Source: Prorocentrum cordatum
Taxonomy: Eukaryota; Sar; Dinophyceae; Prorocentrales; Prorocentraceae
Reading direction: 5' to 3'
Assembly: GCA_963575745.1 (NCBI GenBank)
Contig: CAUYUJ010021659.1
Coordinates: 10,001 to 74,000, forward strand
Length of the DNA: 64,000 nt
Shown here: positions 40,117-49,650 of the stretch, piece by piece
How positions within the stretch are numbered: the first letter of the stretch is position 1
Layout: each line of letters begins with the position of its first letter
Translations under genes and position numbers: made by a program
The notes under the pieces: model-generated
Told to the model about the DNA's origin: nothing
The model's input: only the letters and a program-made list of their open reading frames with translations
Database searches by the model: none

Positions 40117-43100
40117 ATGCTGTTGCTTTGGCTCTTTGTCACCATGGTCAGCTCTACATCAGCGCAACATGTCGAGAGTCCGCCTCAGTCATCTTCGACG
40201 GCGGCTAGCATTCTGGGCAGGGGGGAGAGGGATTCAGCCCCTCATCGTCACACCCCCCTGCCCACATCGGCGTCTAGTTCCATGACCTCGGCTGGCACTA
40301 CGGCGCCTACATTATTCCCCCCACTGGCCCGCTCCTCGGGGTGGGCGACAGCTCCGACCCTGACGGCGGCCTCGCCTACTTCGGTTGAGCCTGCAGCTCC
40401 GTCTGGGGCGACCACGGCATCACAGAGGGCTACTCCGTCTACGCCTACGCGGTTGGCCCCTGGCAGCACGCACTGCTCACCGACCTCACCTTCGGGGAGT
40501 GGCGGCAGGGGGCACCGACCGTCTTCGGACGGCACGCACCGCTCACCGCCCTTGCCCTCGGAGAATCCAGGCGGCAGAGAGTACCGACTGCCAGGGCCCC
40601 CCCCGGGCCAGAGCGGCCCAGTGTGTACTACTTTGGATGACGATCATGACTTCTTTGAGGACGTTGAGCCTGACATGGAAGCAGATCTGTGTGAAGGCGC
40701 ATTTCATGAAGCGCCATCTTCGTCCCCACCTTCTTCCCGATTACGCTTCGAGAAATCAAGTCAAGAACGCGCTGCACCTACCTCGCCTTTGCCGCCAGGG
40801 AGCACGGAGGCGAAGGCGCAGCCAATGCATGCAGTATCTCAGCCGCAGCTCAAGGGCCTCATCACAACGGTGAATGCTACGAGCTACGGCCCTCTCTTTG
40901 ACTTTTTGGCTACCTATCGGGGAACTATCTTGCTGGCACAAGAGTTGAGGATTACCGACTCTAGGCTTGGCGAGTTTCAGGCCAGGGCCTTGGATGCTGG
41001 ATGGCACGGGCTATGGGCCCCGTCGCCCTCTACGGGTGACTCAGCTACGTCCAACTTCGGAGGGGTCGCTGTACTTGTGCCGACATACATCATGGTCACA
41101 GCCCCACCTGATGATGGGCACATTATCTACCCAGGACGAGCAGTCTGTGCACAGATTAACTGGGGAGTGGCTGGCGGCATCATAGTCGCCAGTGTGTATC
41201 TTGTCACGTCCATTGGCATATCGGGCGAGAACATTGAGGTGTTGTGGGCCTTGGCACAGAGAGTTGCAGCATGGAACTCACGGGGCCTCGACTGGATCCT
41301 AGGTGGCGACTGGAACTCCGACATCGATGCGCTCAATGTTCGCAACTGGGTCGAGACCATGGCAGCCGTCCACTACGTGCCCGACCAGCACACCTGCATC
41401 ACCGATGAGGGCAAGAGCACCATAGACTATTTCGTCGTCTGTGCCAATTTAGCGTCTCGCATCAAGGGCAAGCCAGAGGTCCAGTATGACTCCACGGTCG
41501 TGCCGCCGCCGCATTTCCCTGTGGAGCTGCAGCTCATGGGCGAGGATCGCCCCACGTGGTGCCGCGTCCCTGTGGAGCCACGTCCCTTTGCGGTGGTGCC
41601 GCCAGTTGGCTGTGCTAGATATCCCTACCCGCGGCATAGACTTCAGACAGAGTTCCAACGGGTCAGCTGTGCCGACGATCTGAGCCCGCTCTGGGACTCC
41701 GTGTTGCGAGGGGTGGACTACGAGCTGGCAGGGCGTTACGACTGCGTGGGCGCTAAGGCCATGCAGTACATCGGACGCGAGGGGCCGCCGCAGTTCAAGT
41801 GGCAGCACTTGTCATGGCAGCCGCCACGCAGGCGTACCTACAAGGAGCCGGCCGTGCTGGTCTGGGCCACGGCGAAGCGATGGGCCCAGCACCTCGTGGC
41901 TGAGAAGAAGCGGCTGGCGAGGTACACCGAGCGCCTCAAGCTCTGTGCTGCCGTGTGCGACATCACGCCGCTGCAGTACACTAAGGTCGTCGTGGCTTTC
42001 AACGAGGTGGCTGCCTTTTATAGACGCGCGGCTCGGTCAGAGCAGGTGCTGTGTGTTTTGGATGCTGCCTTCGCAGGCTTCTTTCGGCGAGGGCTGACTG
42101 GCTTGGTCGAGGCTGACTTTGAGGGCGTAGCCAAGGCAATCATTGCCAGAGCAGATCATCATTTGAGAACGGCACAAAGAGCGTCAGAGAGGGCCTGGAG
42201 GCAGCGGGCCAAAGAAGCCTTCCTGGGAGGAGCATCTCGGGCGCATTCGTCCTCCAAAGTTCGGGCTCGACAGGAGGTGCTTGCCTACTCCCACGACGCT
42301 CAGCCATACCAGATGGCTGACCGCGCGCTCGACAAGTGGAAGGACGCTTGGACTTACCACGGTGCATGTTCTCTGTCGCTGCCTGTCGATCATGCTCAGT
42401 GGCCTTTGCTTCCGCCTTTGTCTGCATCGCAGGTGCGTGGAGCCATCGGGAGTTTTCCGTTGAAGACGGCCTCGGGCCAGACGAGGATCGCGCCACGCAC
42501 GCTCGATGTGTTGTCCGACCAGGCCTTGCAGAGCCTGGCCGATATGTTCATGCTGTTTGAGAGTTGGCTGGTCTGGCCCACGGACAGGCTCTACAGCGAG
42601 CTTGTTCGCCTGCCCAAGCCTGACGGGGACACTAGGTTGATCGTCCTCAGCAATACTTTCGTCAGGTTGTGGGGAAAGCTTCGTCGGCCGCTTTCGGCGA
42701 AGTGGCAAGAGGCGCATAGGTGCGAGCATATGTGGGGGTCAAGGGCTGGGCAGACTTCGACCGATTCAGCCTCCGACCACAACCTGAGCCAGGAGATAGG
42801 AGAACTTTTAGGTGAGCACACATGCACCATTCTCTTGGACATGACCAAGTGCTTCGATATGGTCAGTCACAGTGCACTTCTCCGAGAAGCTAGAGAGCTC
42901 AGGTACCCGCTGAGGCTCCTGTGGTTGCTCCTGGGCTCCTACCGCCAGCCGAGAAGGATCAAGTGTTTCGGGTCTGTATCTAGGCCCTTGGTGGCCCATC
43001 AGGGTATTCTTGCGGGCTGCACGCACGCCACGTACCTTCTATACCTCCTCACGTACCGAGCGGTCCAGCGCACGGCCAGTATTGCACCTACTATCACGCC

Positions 43101-45657
43101 ACGCACGCTCATGGACGATGTGGGTCTGCAGTACGTGTCGCCCGCATTGAGAGAGGTGTCCAACCTGACCCGAGCGGCCAAGGCGTTTACGTCGGATGCA
43201 GGAGATCTTGGGATGGTCCTGAAGCCGCCGAAGTCTGGATGTTTCCCTGGGAACCAAAAGGTTTGGGGACAGCTCAAGAGGCACCTGGGAACCTTGAAGA
43301 TCCCGAACAGGGCACACATGAGGAATCTGGGACACGAGCTCACAGGACCTCGAGTTCTTCGGCATATGGAGAAGCGTAGGTTGGTGCAGTTTCGAGAGCG
43401 CAAGCATCGTTTTCGCATGTTGAAGTCCGCCGTGGGGCGGAGTGCTACCAGCTTGTGGCGCACGGGCGCCCTTCCATCAGTGGCGCATGGCGGTGCAGTT
43501 GCTGGAGTTAGCGACAGCGCTCTTCGTGAGTTGCGACATTGTGCTGCAGTCCTAACTGGTGCTCCAGGTAAGACGATGGTTGGGGTAACAGCACATCTCA
43601 TATCTCATCGGGATGAATGTTATGACCCCATATATAACGCCACCACGGACATTGTGCTCAAATACGCCTCCTGGATCTGGGACGGGCGAGTGCAACCTAG
43701 CAGACTTCGGGAGGCTTGGGTACGTCTGGGTGCTAAGTTTGAGAGTTCACCTTCCTGGGCCAAGGCGCGTGGGCCCCTCGGGGCCACTTGGCTTACTTTG
43801 AGGCGCATATCCTGGACTATGTCGTCAGAGCACATCCTGGTCGACGATCTGGGAAACAGTTTTGATTTATATCGTATATGTCCAGCAGACCTACGAGTGT
43901 TCCTGCATCAAGGCATTCAGCGCTGGCAGCACCATCGGTTGCAGCAGCATTTTTACACCGAGCAGGCGGACGTGTGGCATCGTGCGCTACGCCACGCGCT
44001 CGCCAAGATAAAGTGTCACAGGCGCCTCGGAGCGCTGCAGGCTTTGTGGGCTGACAACCTTCCCATCCCACCGCGCCGGGACATGAAGCACGGGAGGCCC
44101 ATTAGGCCATGTCAGGCCTGCGGCAAGGCTATCGACTCCTGTTGGGGTCATATCTTTTACGACTGCCCGCCGCTCCTCGAGGGGGACCCCGACCAGGAGT
44201 ATTATGAGTTTCCAGAACAGCTTCAGGAGGTTCGTGGCATGCTTCAGGCGCCTGGGCAGATGCTGGGGTGCACCGACTGGGACCAGAGATACCTGATCTA
44301 TGGGGTTCCCGAGCCTGTTGCTGTACCGCACTACACCACGGTCTCCAATGAGGTTTTTGAATGGGGAGATGTCTCGGGCTCTTGGGGGTCCACGTCATAT
44401 ACTGACGGTTCGGGGTTCTCGGCCAGCATTCCTGAAGTACGTAGGTGTGGGTGGTCGGTCTGCCAGCTGGACCCCGTCACGTGGCTCCCCGCCAGAGCTG
44501 AATATGGGCCCTTGCCCTACTATGTGCAGACAGTAGGACGTGCTGAGCGCTATGCCATCAAGATGGGACTTCAGAGGCATCCTGGGCATGAGGTTTTCAT
44601 TTCTGATCTGAAATCGCTCGTGGAGGAGGGTGCGTCCTGGGACCAGAGGCTTGAGTTTGGCAAAGCGAAGCACGCCCGAGTCTGGAGAGATATTTTTTTC
44701 GGCTGCCAGAGCACGCGATCCACGTCTGCCACCAGTGCGGTTTCAGTGGACTCCAGCTCACAGGAAGCTGAGGACATCATCGGGTCGGCCACGCCAGACG
44801 AGCTGGAGGCCTACGTCGGCAATGCCTGGGCCGACTTCTTCGCGAAGTGTGGCAGCGCTGCGCATATGGTGTCAAAGACACTGGCTGACAGTTTGGCAGC
44901 TGGGCTGAAGCAGCACAGGCAGGTCCTGCACTATGTGTCTTGGGCGGCCTTCCAGGTTGTGCAGTTTCGGAGGTGGGGAGCTGACCCTGTCGTGGGGCAG
45001 GACCCAGAGCTCGCCCAGGTGCCCAAGCGTGTGGTTTTCGAGAGGCCCCAGGACCACGAGTTGCTCTTCTGCCAGAGGATGTCAGAGTATCGGTGCCGAC
45101 GGTGCAATCGTGTCGCTCGGAGTGCGAGTACCCTCCAGACTCTTCGCTCGGGAGCTGATCGGGTATGTGCTCCCTCGCCTCTCGTCCAGAGCCTTGCCGA
45201 GGACTTCTTTCTGCGGAGTTCTGAGGCGTGGCTGAGTGTTTCGGACTCTAGGGTCACGGCGGCCATCGAGGCGGCCGATAGGATGTTGGGGTCCACGTCT
45301 CGGCCTTTGGAGGCCTCCTCGGAGTTCCCCGCGGTCCCTCCTCAGCCGCTGGAGCAGGTGTCTGCTGCCAGCGGCTCGGCCGACGTTCCCCAACCTGTGC
45401 TTGCCGAATTCGCTGAATTGGGGCATGACGTTTTCTGTGTTAATTCCGTGTATTGTTGCCGCAAGTGCGGTGGCAATTTCAACGGGTCCGAGTCCTTCAG
45501 GTCCGCCCGCAAGCTGCGGGCGCGGTGCCAAGGTTTCTCGGAGAATCCAAAGACTAGGGCGAACCAGCTCACGGCGATCGACCGTATCACTCGTGGCCTG
45601 GAGCCCCGCCAGCGTGGGGCAGGAGCGGCGCGTTCTGGCCCGAACCCTGCCCCCTAG
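40117..45657 (+). CDS. LINE-A ORF2 polyprotein: endonuclease, reverse transcriptase, RNase H, zinc ribbons
   Basis: 1,846 residues from the first in-frame ATG (40,117), 17 nt after the ORF1 stop; the frame is open back to 40,096. Residues 1-245 are a Pro/Ser/Thr-rich linker with an acidic patch (DDDHDFFEDVEPDMEA). 246-473 is an AP-type endonuclease: E276 (AQELR), D398 and N400 (GGDWN), D437 (STIDYF) and H466 (PPHFPV). About 795-1075 is the reverse transcriptase: motif A D908 (LLDMTKCFD), motif B HQGILAG near 961, motif C LMDD with D1000 and D1001. About 1425-1585 is RNase H: D1430 (TDGSG), E1477 (GRAERYA), D1497 (FISD) and D1573 (GNAWAD). Two zinc ribbons follow, YRCRRC (C1660, C1663) and YCCRKC (C1780-C1784, with C1804). 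It would nick target DNA and prime cDNA synthesis there. The first residues (MLLLWLFVTMVSS) look signal-peptide-like, probably by chance. Confidence 0.93.
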   Translation: MLLLWLFVTMVSSTSAQHVESPPQSSSTAASILGRGERDSAPHRHTPLPTSASSSMTSAGTTAPTLFPPLARSSGWATAPTLTAASPTSVEPAAPSGATTASQRATPSTPTRLAPGSTHCSPTSPSGSGGRGHRPSSDGTHRSPPLPSENPGGREYRLPGPPPGQSGPVCTTLDDDHDFFEDVEPDMEADLCEGAFHEAPSSSPPSSRLRFEKSSQERAAPTSPLPPGSTEAKAQPMHAVSQPQLKGLITTVNATSYGPLFDFLATYRGTILLAQELRITDSRLGEFQARALDAGWHGLWAPSPSTGDSATSNFGGVAVLVPTYIMVTAPPDDGHIIYPGRAVCAQINWGVAGGIIVASVYLVTSIGISGENIEVLWALAQRVAAWNSRGLDWILGGDWNSDIDALNVRNWVETMAAVHYVPDQHTCITDEGKSTIDYFVVCANLASRIKGKPEVQYDSTVVPPPHFPVELQLMGEDRPTWCRVPVEPRPFAVVPPVGCARYPYPRHRLQTEFQRVSCADDLSPLWDSVLRGVDYELAGRYDCVGAKAMQYIGREGPPQFKWQHLSWQPPRRRTYKEPAVLVWATAKRWAQHLVAEKKRLARYTERLKLCAAVCDITPLQYTKVVVAFNEVAAFYRRAARSEQVLCVLDAAFAGFFRRGLTGLVEADFEGVAKAIIARADHHLRTAQRASERAWRQRAKEAFLGGASRAHSSSKVRARQEVLAYSHDAQPYQMADRALDKWKDAWTYHGACSLSLPVDHAQWPLLPPLSASQVRGAIGSFPLKTASGQTRIAPRTLDVLSDQALQSLADMFMLFESWLVWPTDRLYSELVRLPKPDGDTRLIVLSNTFVRLWGKLRRPLSAKWQEAHRCEHMWGSRAGQTSTDSASDHNLSQEIGELLGEHTCTILLDMTKCFDMVSHSALLREARELRYPLRLLWLLLGSYRQPRRIKCFGSVSRPLVAHQGILAGCTHATYLLYLLTYRAVQRTASIAPTITPRTLMDDVGLQYVSPALREVSNLTRAAKAFTSDAGDLGMVLKPPKSGCFPGNQKVWGQLKRHLGTLKIPNRAHMRNLGHELTGPRVLRHMEKRRLVQFRERKHRFRMLKSAVGRSATSLWRTGALPSVAHGGAVAGVSDSALRELRHCAAVLTGAPGKTMVGVTAHLISHRDECYDPIYNATTDIVLKYASWIWDGRVQPSRLREAWVRLGAKFESSPSWAKARGPLGATWLTLRRISWTMSSEHILVDDLGNSFDLYRICPADLRVFLHQGIQRWQHHRLQQHFYTEQADVWHRALRHALAKIKCHRRLGALQALWADNLPIPPRRDMKHGRPIRPCQACGKAIDSCWGHIFYDCPPLLEGDPDQEYYEFPEQLQEVRGMLQAPGQMLGCTDWDQRYLIYGVPEPVAVPHYTTVSNEVFEWGDVSGSWGSTSYTDGSGFSASIPEVRRCGWSVCQLDPVTWLPARAEYGPLPYYVQTVGRAERYAIKMGLQRHPGHEVFISDLKSLVEEGASWDQRLEFGKAKHARVWRDIFFGCQSTRSTSATSAVSVDSSSQEAEDIIGSATPDELEAYVGNAWADFFAKCGSAAHMVSKTLADSLAAGLKQHRQVLHYVSWAAFQVVQFRRWGADPVVGQDPELAQVPKRVVFERPQDHELLFCQRMSEYRCRRCNRVARSASTLQTLRSGADRVCAPSPLVQSLAEDFFLRSSEAWLSVSDSRVTAAIEAADRMLGSTSRPLEASSEFPAVPPQPLEQVSAASGSADVPQPVLAEFAELGHDVFCVNSVYCCRKCGGNFNGSESFRSARKLRARCQGFSENPKTRANQLTAIDRITRGLEPRQRGAGAARSGPNPAP

Positions 45658-45817
45658 TGTTTCTTTTTGGACTTGGGCCTGGGAGGTTTTCTTGGGTGTG
45701 GTTTTCCTGAGGCGCCCCACCCTCTCCCAGGCTTCCGCCTTCCGCCACCCCTGTGGCTCTCAGGTCTCACACGCGGTTGGTGTTCGTCACTCGGACGCCT
45801 CTCCTGCGGCTCGCTCG
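45658..45817 (+). other. LINE-A 3' UTR
   Basis: 160 bp from the ORF2 stop to the target duplication. There is no poly(A) or simple tail of its own; it ends CGGCTCGCTCG and passes straight into (TCC)n. LINE-B has a similar spacing, about 165 bp. Confidence 0.75.
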
Positions 45818-45837
45818 CTCCTCCGCCTCCGCCTCCG
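45818..45837 (+). repeat. LINE-A target-site duplication, right copy
   Basis: CTCCTCCGCCTCCGCCTCCG, identical to 38,829-38,848. Confidence 0.75.
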
Positions 45838-45960
45838 CCTCCTCCTCCTCCTCCTCCTCCTCGTCCTCCTCGTTCTCCTCCTCCGCCTCCTCCTCCTCCT
45901 CCTCGTCCGCCTCGTCCTCCTCGTCGTCCTCGTCCTCGTCCTCCTTCTCCCCCTCCCTCC
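45818..45960. repeat. (TCC)n microsatellite, 3' flank of LINE-A
   Basis: Continuation of the same CTC-type repeat in the same orientation as on the 5' side, with TCG and TTC interruptions. Confidence 0.95.
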
Positions 45961-46960
45961 CGTCTACTCTCGCCCCACTCCCTCCAGATGCCCAAGGCGT
46001 CTTCACCCCCCGAGGGTGTGGGACCCCTCGGGGGGTGAGGCCGCATTGAGCATTTGGACCGTCACCTGCGCCGTCGCGAAAATCCCAGCAGCGATTGACG
46101 TCGGCCTCTGAAAATATGCTTTTGGTGTTCGCAGTTCAGGTCTGTCTAGGGCGATATGCATCACGTTTCTCGAAGGTCAATTGGGCCTCCAAGTTCGACC
46201 TGTCCATTTGATAGCTCCTCGCCCCTTTCGCCCACAATGTGCCCTTTTCCACAAGCTTTGGTTGGCATACGCCCAGTTGGTCCTTCGAGCCTCCCGAATT
46301 AACGTATGCAGGTCACATTCCTCCACGCCTCTACGTTCCTCCACACCACATCTTTTCGTCGGCGGCGAGGCGGTGTTGGCTGCACCAGCGATAAAGCTGA
46401 ACGGGGGGCACCAGAAAGCGAATTGGCCAGCGTGAAAGTCCTCCACACCACACAGCCCGTCGGGTGTCCGAAACTACCTCGCCTCTAAGCGGTAGCACTA
46501 TGTCCAGTGCCAAATGCTTACTCTAATTCCGCTTGATAAGGCGATTGAGAACTTGTCGCCGCGCTGCCCGCCCCTGCCCATCTTCGAAGACTGTGACTAC
46601 TGAGAACAGATCCATGCTTATGCCATCGTTCGACGACAGCACGCCAGCCCCCCCTCCCTTCCAACTGGGGAAACCATCAAAAACTACCGATGCCGCCACT
46701 CCCCGGATCCGGGGTGCCCTCTGACCAGAATTTCGAAAACAATCCAGCGGCGGCGACGACGGCTACCCAGGAGGTCCAAAAAGAGGGAAAGAGGGAATGG
46801 TAGAGCTACGGTAGGTGGAAGCAATTAGCGGAGACCCCCCCGCCCACTTACACTCAAAGCTGGCACGCTCGGGGAAGCCTGCGGTGGAAGTGCAACTCAT
46901 CCGATCCACCGCCAACATCGATCATTGGGGGGGGGAGGGACAGATGACTGTGGCAGGAGA
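45961..46960. other. No supported gene or repeat
   Basis: Complex sequence with short frames only and no recognised family. Confidence 0.5.
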
Positions 46961-47300
46961 GTTCGCTAATTTCTTCAAAGGCCTGTATGGGTACCCTGTC
47001 CTCCTCCCCTCCCCCCCGCCGCAGCCGCGAGCGCCAGTCCAGGCCGTTGTTCCGCTCCGGGCGCAGGAACGGGATGGACTCTCCCTGGGCCAGCGGGCCA
47101 GCGCAGGGAGACGCGGGGAGCGGGAAGAACGAGGGGGGGAGGAGCAGGAAGAGGAATGGGGGGGGAGGGGATGGGGGAGGAGGTGGGGAGGGAGGGCGGG
47201 AGGAGGGAGGGGGGGCGGCAGGATGACCAGGAGGTGGAAGGGAGATGGGCAGGGAGCGAGGGGAGGAAAACGACGAGGAGAGTAGGATGCATGCGGGGAC
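46961..47300. repeat. Purine-rich GGAGG tract with mixed 5' part
   Basis: GGGGGAGGGG and GGAGGAGGTGG runs at about 47,105-47,280. On the minus strand just before it, GPLAQGESIPFLRPERNNGL is a weak coding-like fragment that I do not call. Confidence 0.7.
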
Positions 47301-47369
47301 CCCCCGACCGAGCCACGGAAACTCCCACCAACGCGGGCGTCCGACTCGCGCGGGAGCTCCCGCATGCGG

Positions 47370-47450
47370 GCGAGATGGGTGATGGTGATGGTGGTGATGA
47401 TGGTGATGGTGGTCGCGATGATGCTGATGATGATGGTGCTGATGTGTCAT
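47370..47450. repeat. (GATGGT)n-type microsatellite
   Basis: GGTGATGGTGATGATG variants. Confidence 0.95.
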
Positions 47451-47839
47451 CCGCCAACGAAAAAGCCATGCAATACCGAACGGTATATAGTTAGATATGT
47501 TCAGTAGATATGTTGCAGATTCAGCCACAACGTCCAGCTCACTTCTCGTACATCGAAGACGCTTCCCGTCGTCCGCTGGGCGTCCGTCACGGAGGAACCC
47601 CGAGCCCTTCCCCTCCTGGACCTCCCCAGCTGAAAACATTGTTCCCTCCAGGCCGAAACCAACGTCTATCGCGGGACTCTTCGAGTCTTAGCGCGTTTCC
47701 CGTCATCCGCCACCGTGCCTGTGGCACGTTCAGGCGTGGAAGAATGCCAAAGACTGCCTAGCATGGTTCCTGTCATCTTCTAAGGGGCCCCCCACCCTCC
47801 GGACCGCACATCGCCAACTGCACCACACCTACTCCCGGG
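47451..47839. other. No supported gene
   Basis: Short complex stretch with no recognised feature. Confidence 0.45.
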
Positions 47840-48425
47840 GGGCTCATGGGCGTCCATGGCGCCTCCCTGGGAATCTCCAAGGCATCCATGGCGGCCCAGG
47901 AAGCCCACCCAGGCCGCCCAAGAGGCCTCCAAGACAGTCCAAGGTCGTTCCAAAACGCCAAACATGGCCCCAAGACGGCCCAAGAGGCTCCAAGATGGCC
48001 CAAGAGGCCTCCAAGACGGCCGAAGAGGTCTCCAAGAGGCCTCCGAACAGGGCCCCAAGAGGCAAACATCATAGATTTTCCTTGGGCTTGCGAAGCTCCA
48101 AGACCGCTCAAGAGGCATCCAACGGCCCAAGAGGCCTCTAAGATAGCTCCAACACGGTCTCAGAGCGCCCCAAGACAGCCCAAGACGGCTCAGGAGGGCC
48201 CTCAGAGGAAGGAGCACGAACCAATCCTAGCCTTCCGCCCCAAGAGGCCCCCCCCAAGCGGCGCCCATGAGGCCCCAAGAGGCCCCAAAGAGGCCCCCAG
48301 GAAGCAGAAGGAGGCCCCCGACAGGCCCAAAAGAGGCCCCCACACGGCGCCCAAGAGGCCTCAAAACTGTCTCCAGGAGGCCCCCGAGAGGCCTCCCACA
48401 AGATCCCAACGAACATCCAGTAGGC
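47840..48425. repeat. CCAAGAGGCC-type minisatellite, second large array
   Basis: GGCCCAAGAGGCCTCCAAGA variants of the same family as 5,085-6,270, in the same orientation. No gene. Confidence 0.85.
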
Positions 48426-48715
48426 TTCATGATCTGGAGCCCACGGGCCAGATCCACGGGGCGCTGGAGACCACGCGCCGCGGTGACACCCCGTGCCCTG
48501 CGAGCGGATACCGCGCCGCTCGACTCCGCCAGTACCCACCCCGCCCAACTATGGAGGGAAAATAGTCTCCGGCGCGACGGGCAGGTTTCAGGACCAGTCC
48601 CAATCACCGCCGAAAGAAAAGGGGGGCGCCAAAACTAAAAACCTTCAGCGGTTAACCAGGGCGTCCCTGGACTGCAGATACTCAGGAAGAAAAGCGGGCC
48701 CCAGGAAAGGGTAGA
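48426..48715. other. No supported gene
   Basis: Complex sequence between the minisatellite and a purine tract. No recognised domain. Confidence 0.4.
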
Positions 48716-48918
48716 TATTTTCAGGAGGAAGGAGGGGAGAAGAAGTAATGAGGAGAAAAGAGGGGGCAGAGAAAGGGAGGGGGAGAGGAAAAGAAGAAGA
48801 GGAGAGGAGAAGGAGGTGGGCCCGGAGAGAGAGAAGGAGGAGGTTCAGTAGAAAGAGGTAGAGGAGAGGGAGGAATGCCAGGAGGGAGGAGGAGGGGAAG
48901 GACTGAGGAAGAGAAGGC

Positions 48919-48951
<33 letters not shown>

Positions 48952-48952
48952 C
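48716..48952. repeat. Purine-rich tract plus (GAC)n
   Basis: GGAGGAGG/AGAGGAG text to about 48,910, then about 12 GAC units (48,915-48,950). Confidence 0.93.
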
Positions 48953-49144
48953 CACAGCGACGGCGTCGAAGGCGGCGGCGGTAGAGGGGTGCAGCTAGGG
49001 CGGGCATCCTTGACTGGCTCGAACTCAACCACAGTGAACGTCTCGCCCGACCTGTGGGCGGGCAGGTGCCAGCCTTCAGTGGACACAAATCCATACACGG
49101 AAGCTTTCGGAGCTCCGCAAGGACCTCTGAGACATCATGTCTAT

Positions 49145-49391
49145 GCTTTCGTATATTCTTCGACCCCCCTGTTCCCGTCCTCCTCCTCCCTGCCTCCTCC
49201 TCCCCTCCCCCCTCCTCCTCCTCCCTCCCTCCTCCTCCTCCTCCTCCACCTCCTCCTCCTCCTCGTCATCATCATCATCATCATCATCCTCCCCCTCCTC
49301 CTCCTCCCCCTCCTCCTCCTCCTCCTCCTTCTCCCTCCTCCTCCTCCTCATCATCACCACCACCACCACCACCACCACCACCACCACCACC

Positions 49392-49442
<51 letters not shown>

Positions 49443-49563
49443 GTCATCAGCATCATCATAATTCATCATCATCACCACCACCATCATCATCCTCATCATC
49501 CTCATCATCCTCATCATCCTCACCATCCCCATCCACATCATCATCATCATCAGCAGCAGCAGT

Positions 49564-49643
<80 letters not shown>

Positions 49644-49650
49644 TCCCCCT
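49145..49650. repeat. Composite (TCC)n-(CAC)n-(ATC)n microsatellite
   Basis: TCC runs (49,150-49,340), then CAC about 20 units (49,355-49,405), then CAT/ATC runs to 49,640. Poly-His, poly-Met, poly-Ile and poly-Ser frames are shadows. Confidence 0.97.

Larger units (their letters stand above)
38845..45817 (+). mobile_element. LINE-A: intact-looking non-LTR retrotransposon with spliced-leader 5' end
   Basis: A 6,973-bp element: spliced leader (38,845-38,866), ~195-nt 5' leader, ORF1 (39,062-40,099), ORF2 (from ATG 40,117 to 45,657), and a 160-bp 3' UTR with no poly(A). Both ORFs are uninterrupted and all endonuclease, RT and RNase H catalytic residues are present. It is bounded by a perfect 16-20-bp direct repeat within (TCC)n. 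The domain order (endonuclease, RT, RNase H) is that of the I/R1/Tad1-like side of LINEs, but the clade is not assigned. It looks recent and possibly competent. Confidence 0.92.

Noticed and set aside
49145-49650. Poly-His / poly-Met / poly-Ile proteins
   Set aside because: They are frames of a CAC/ATC microsatellite.
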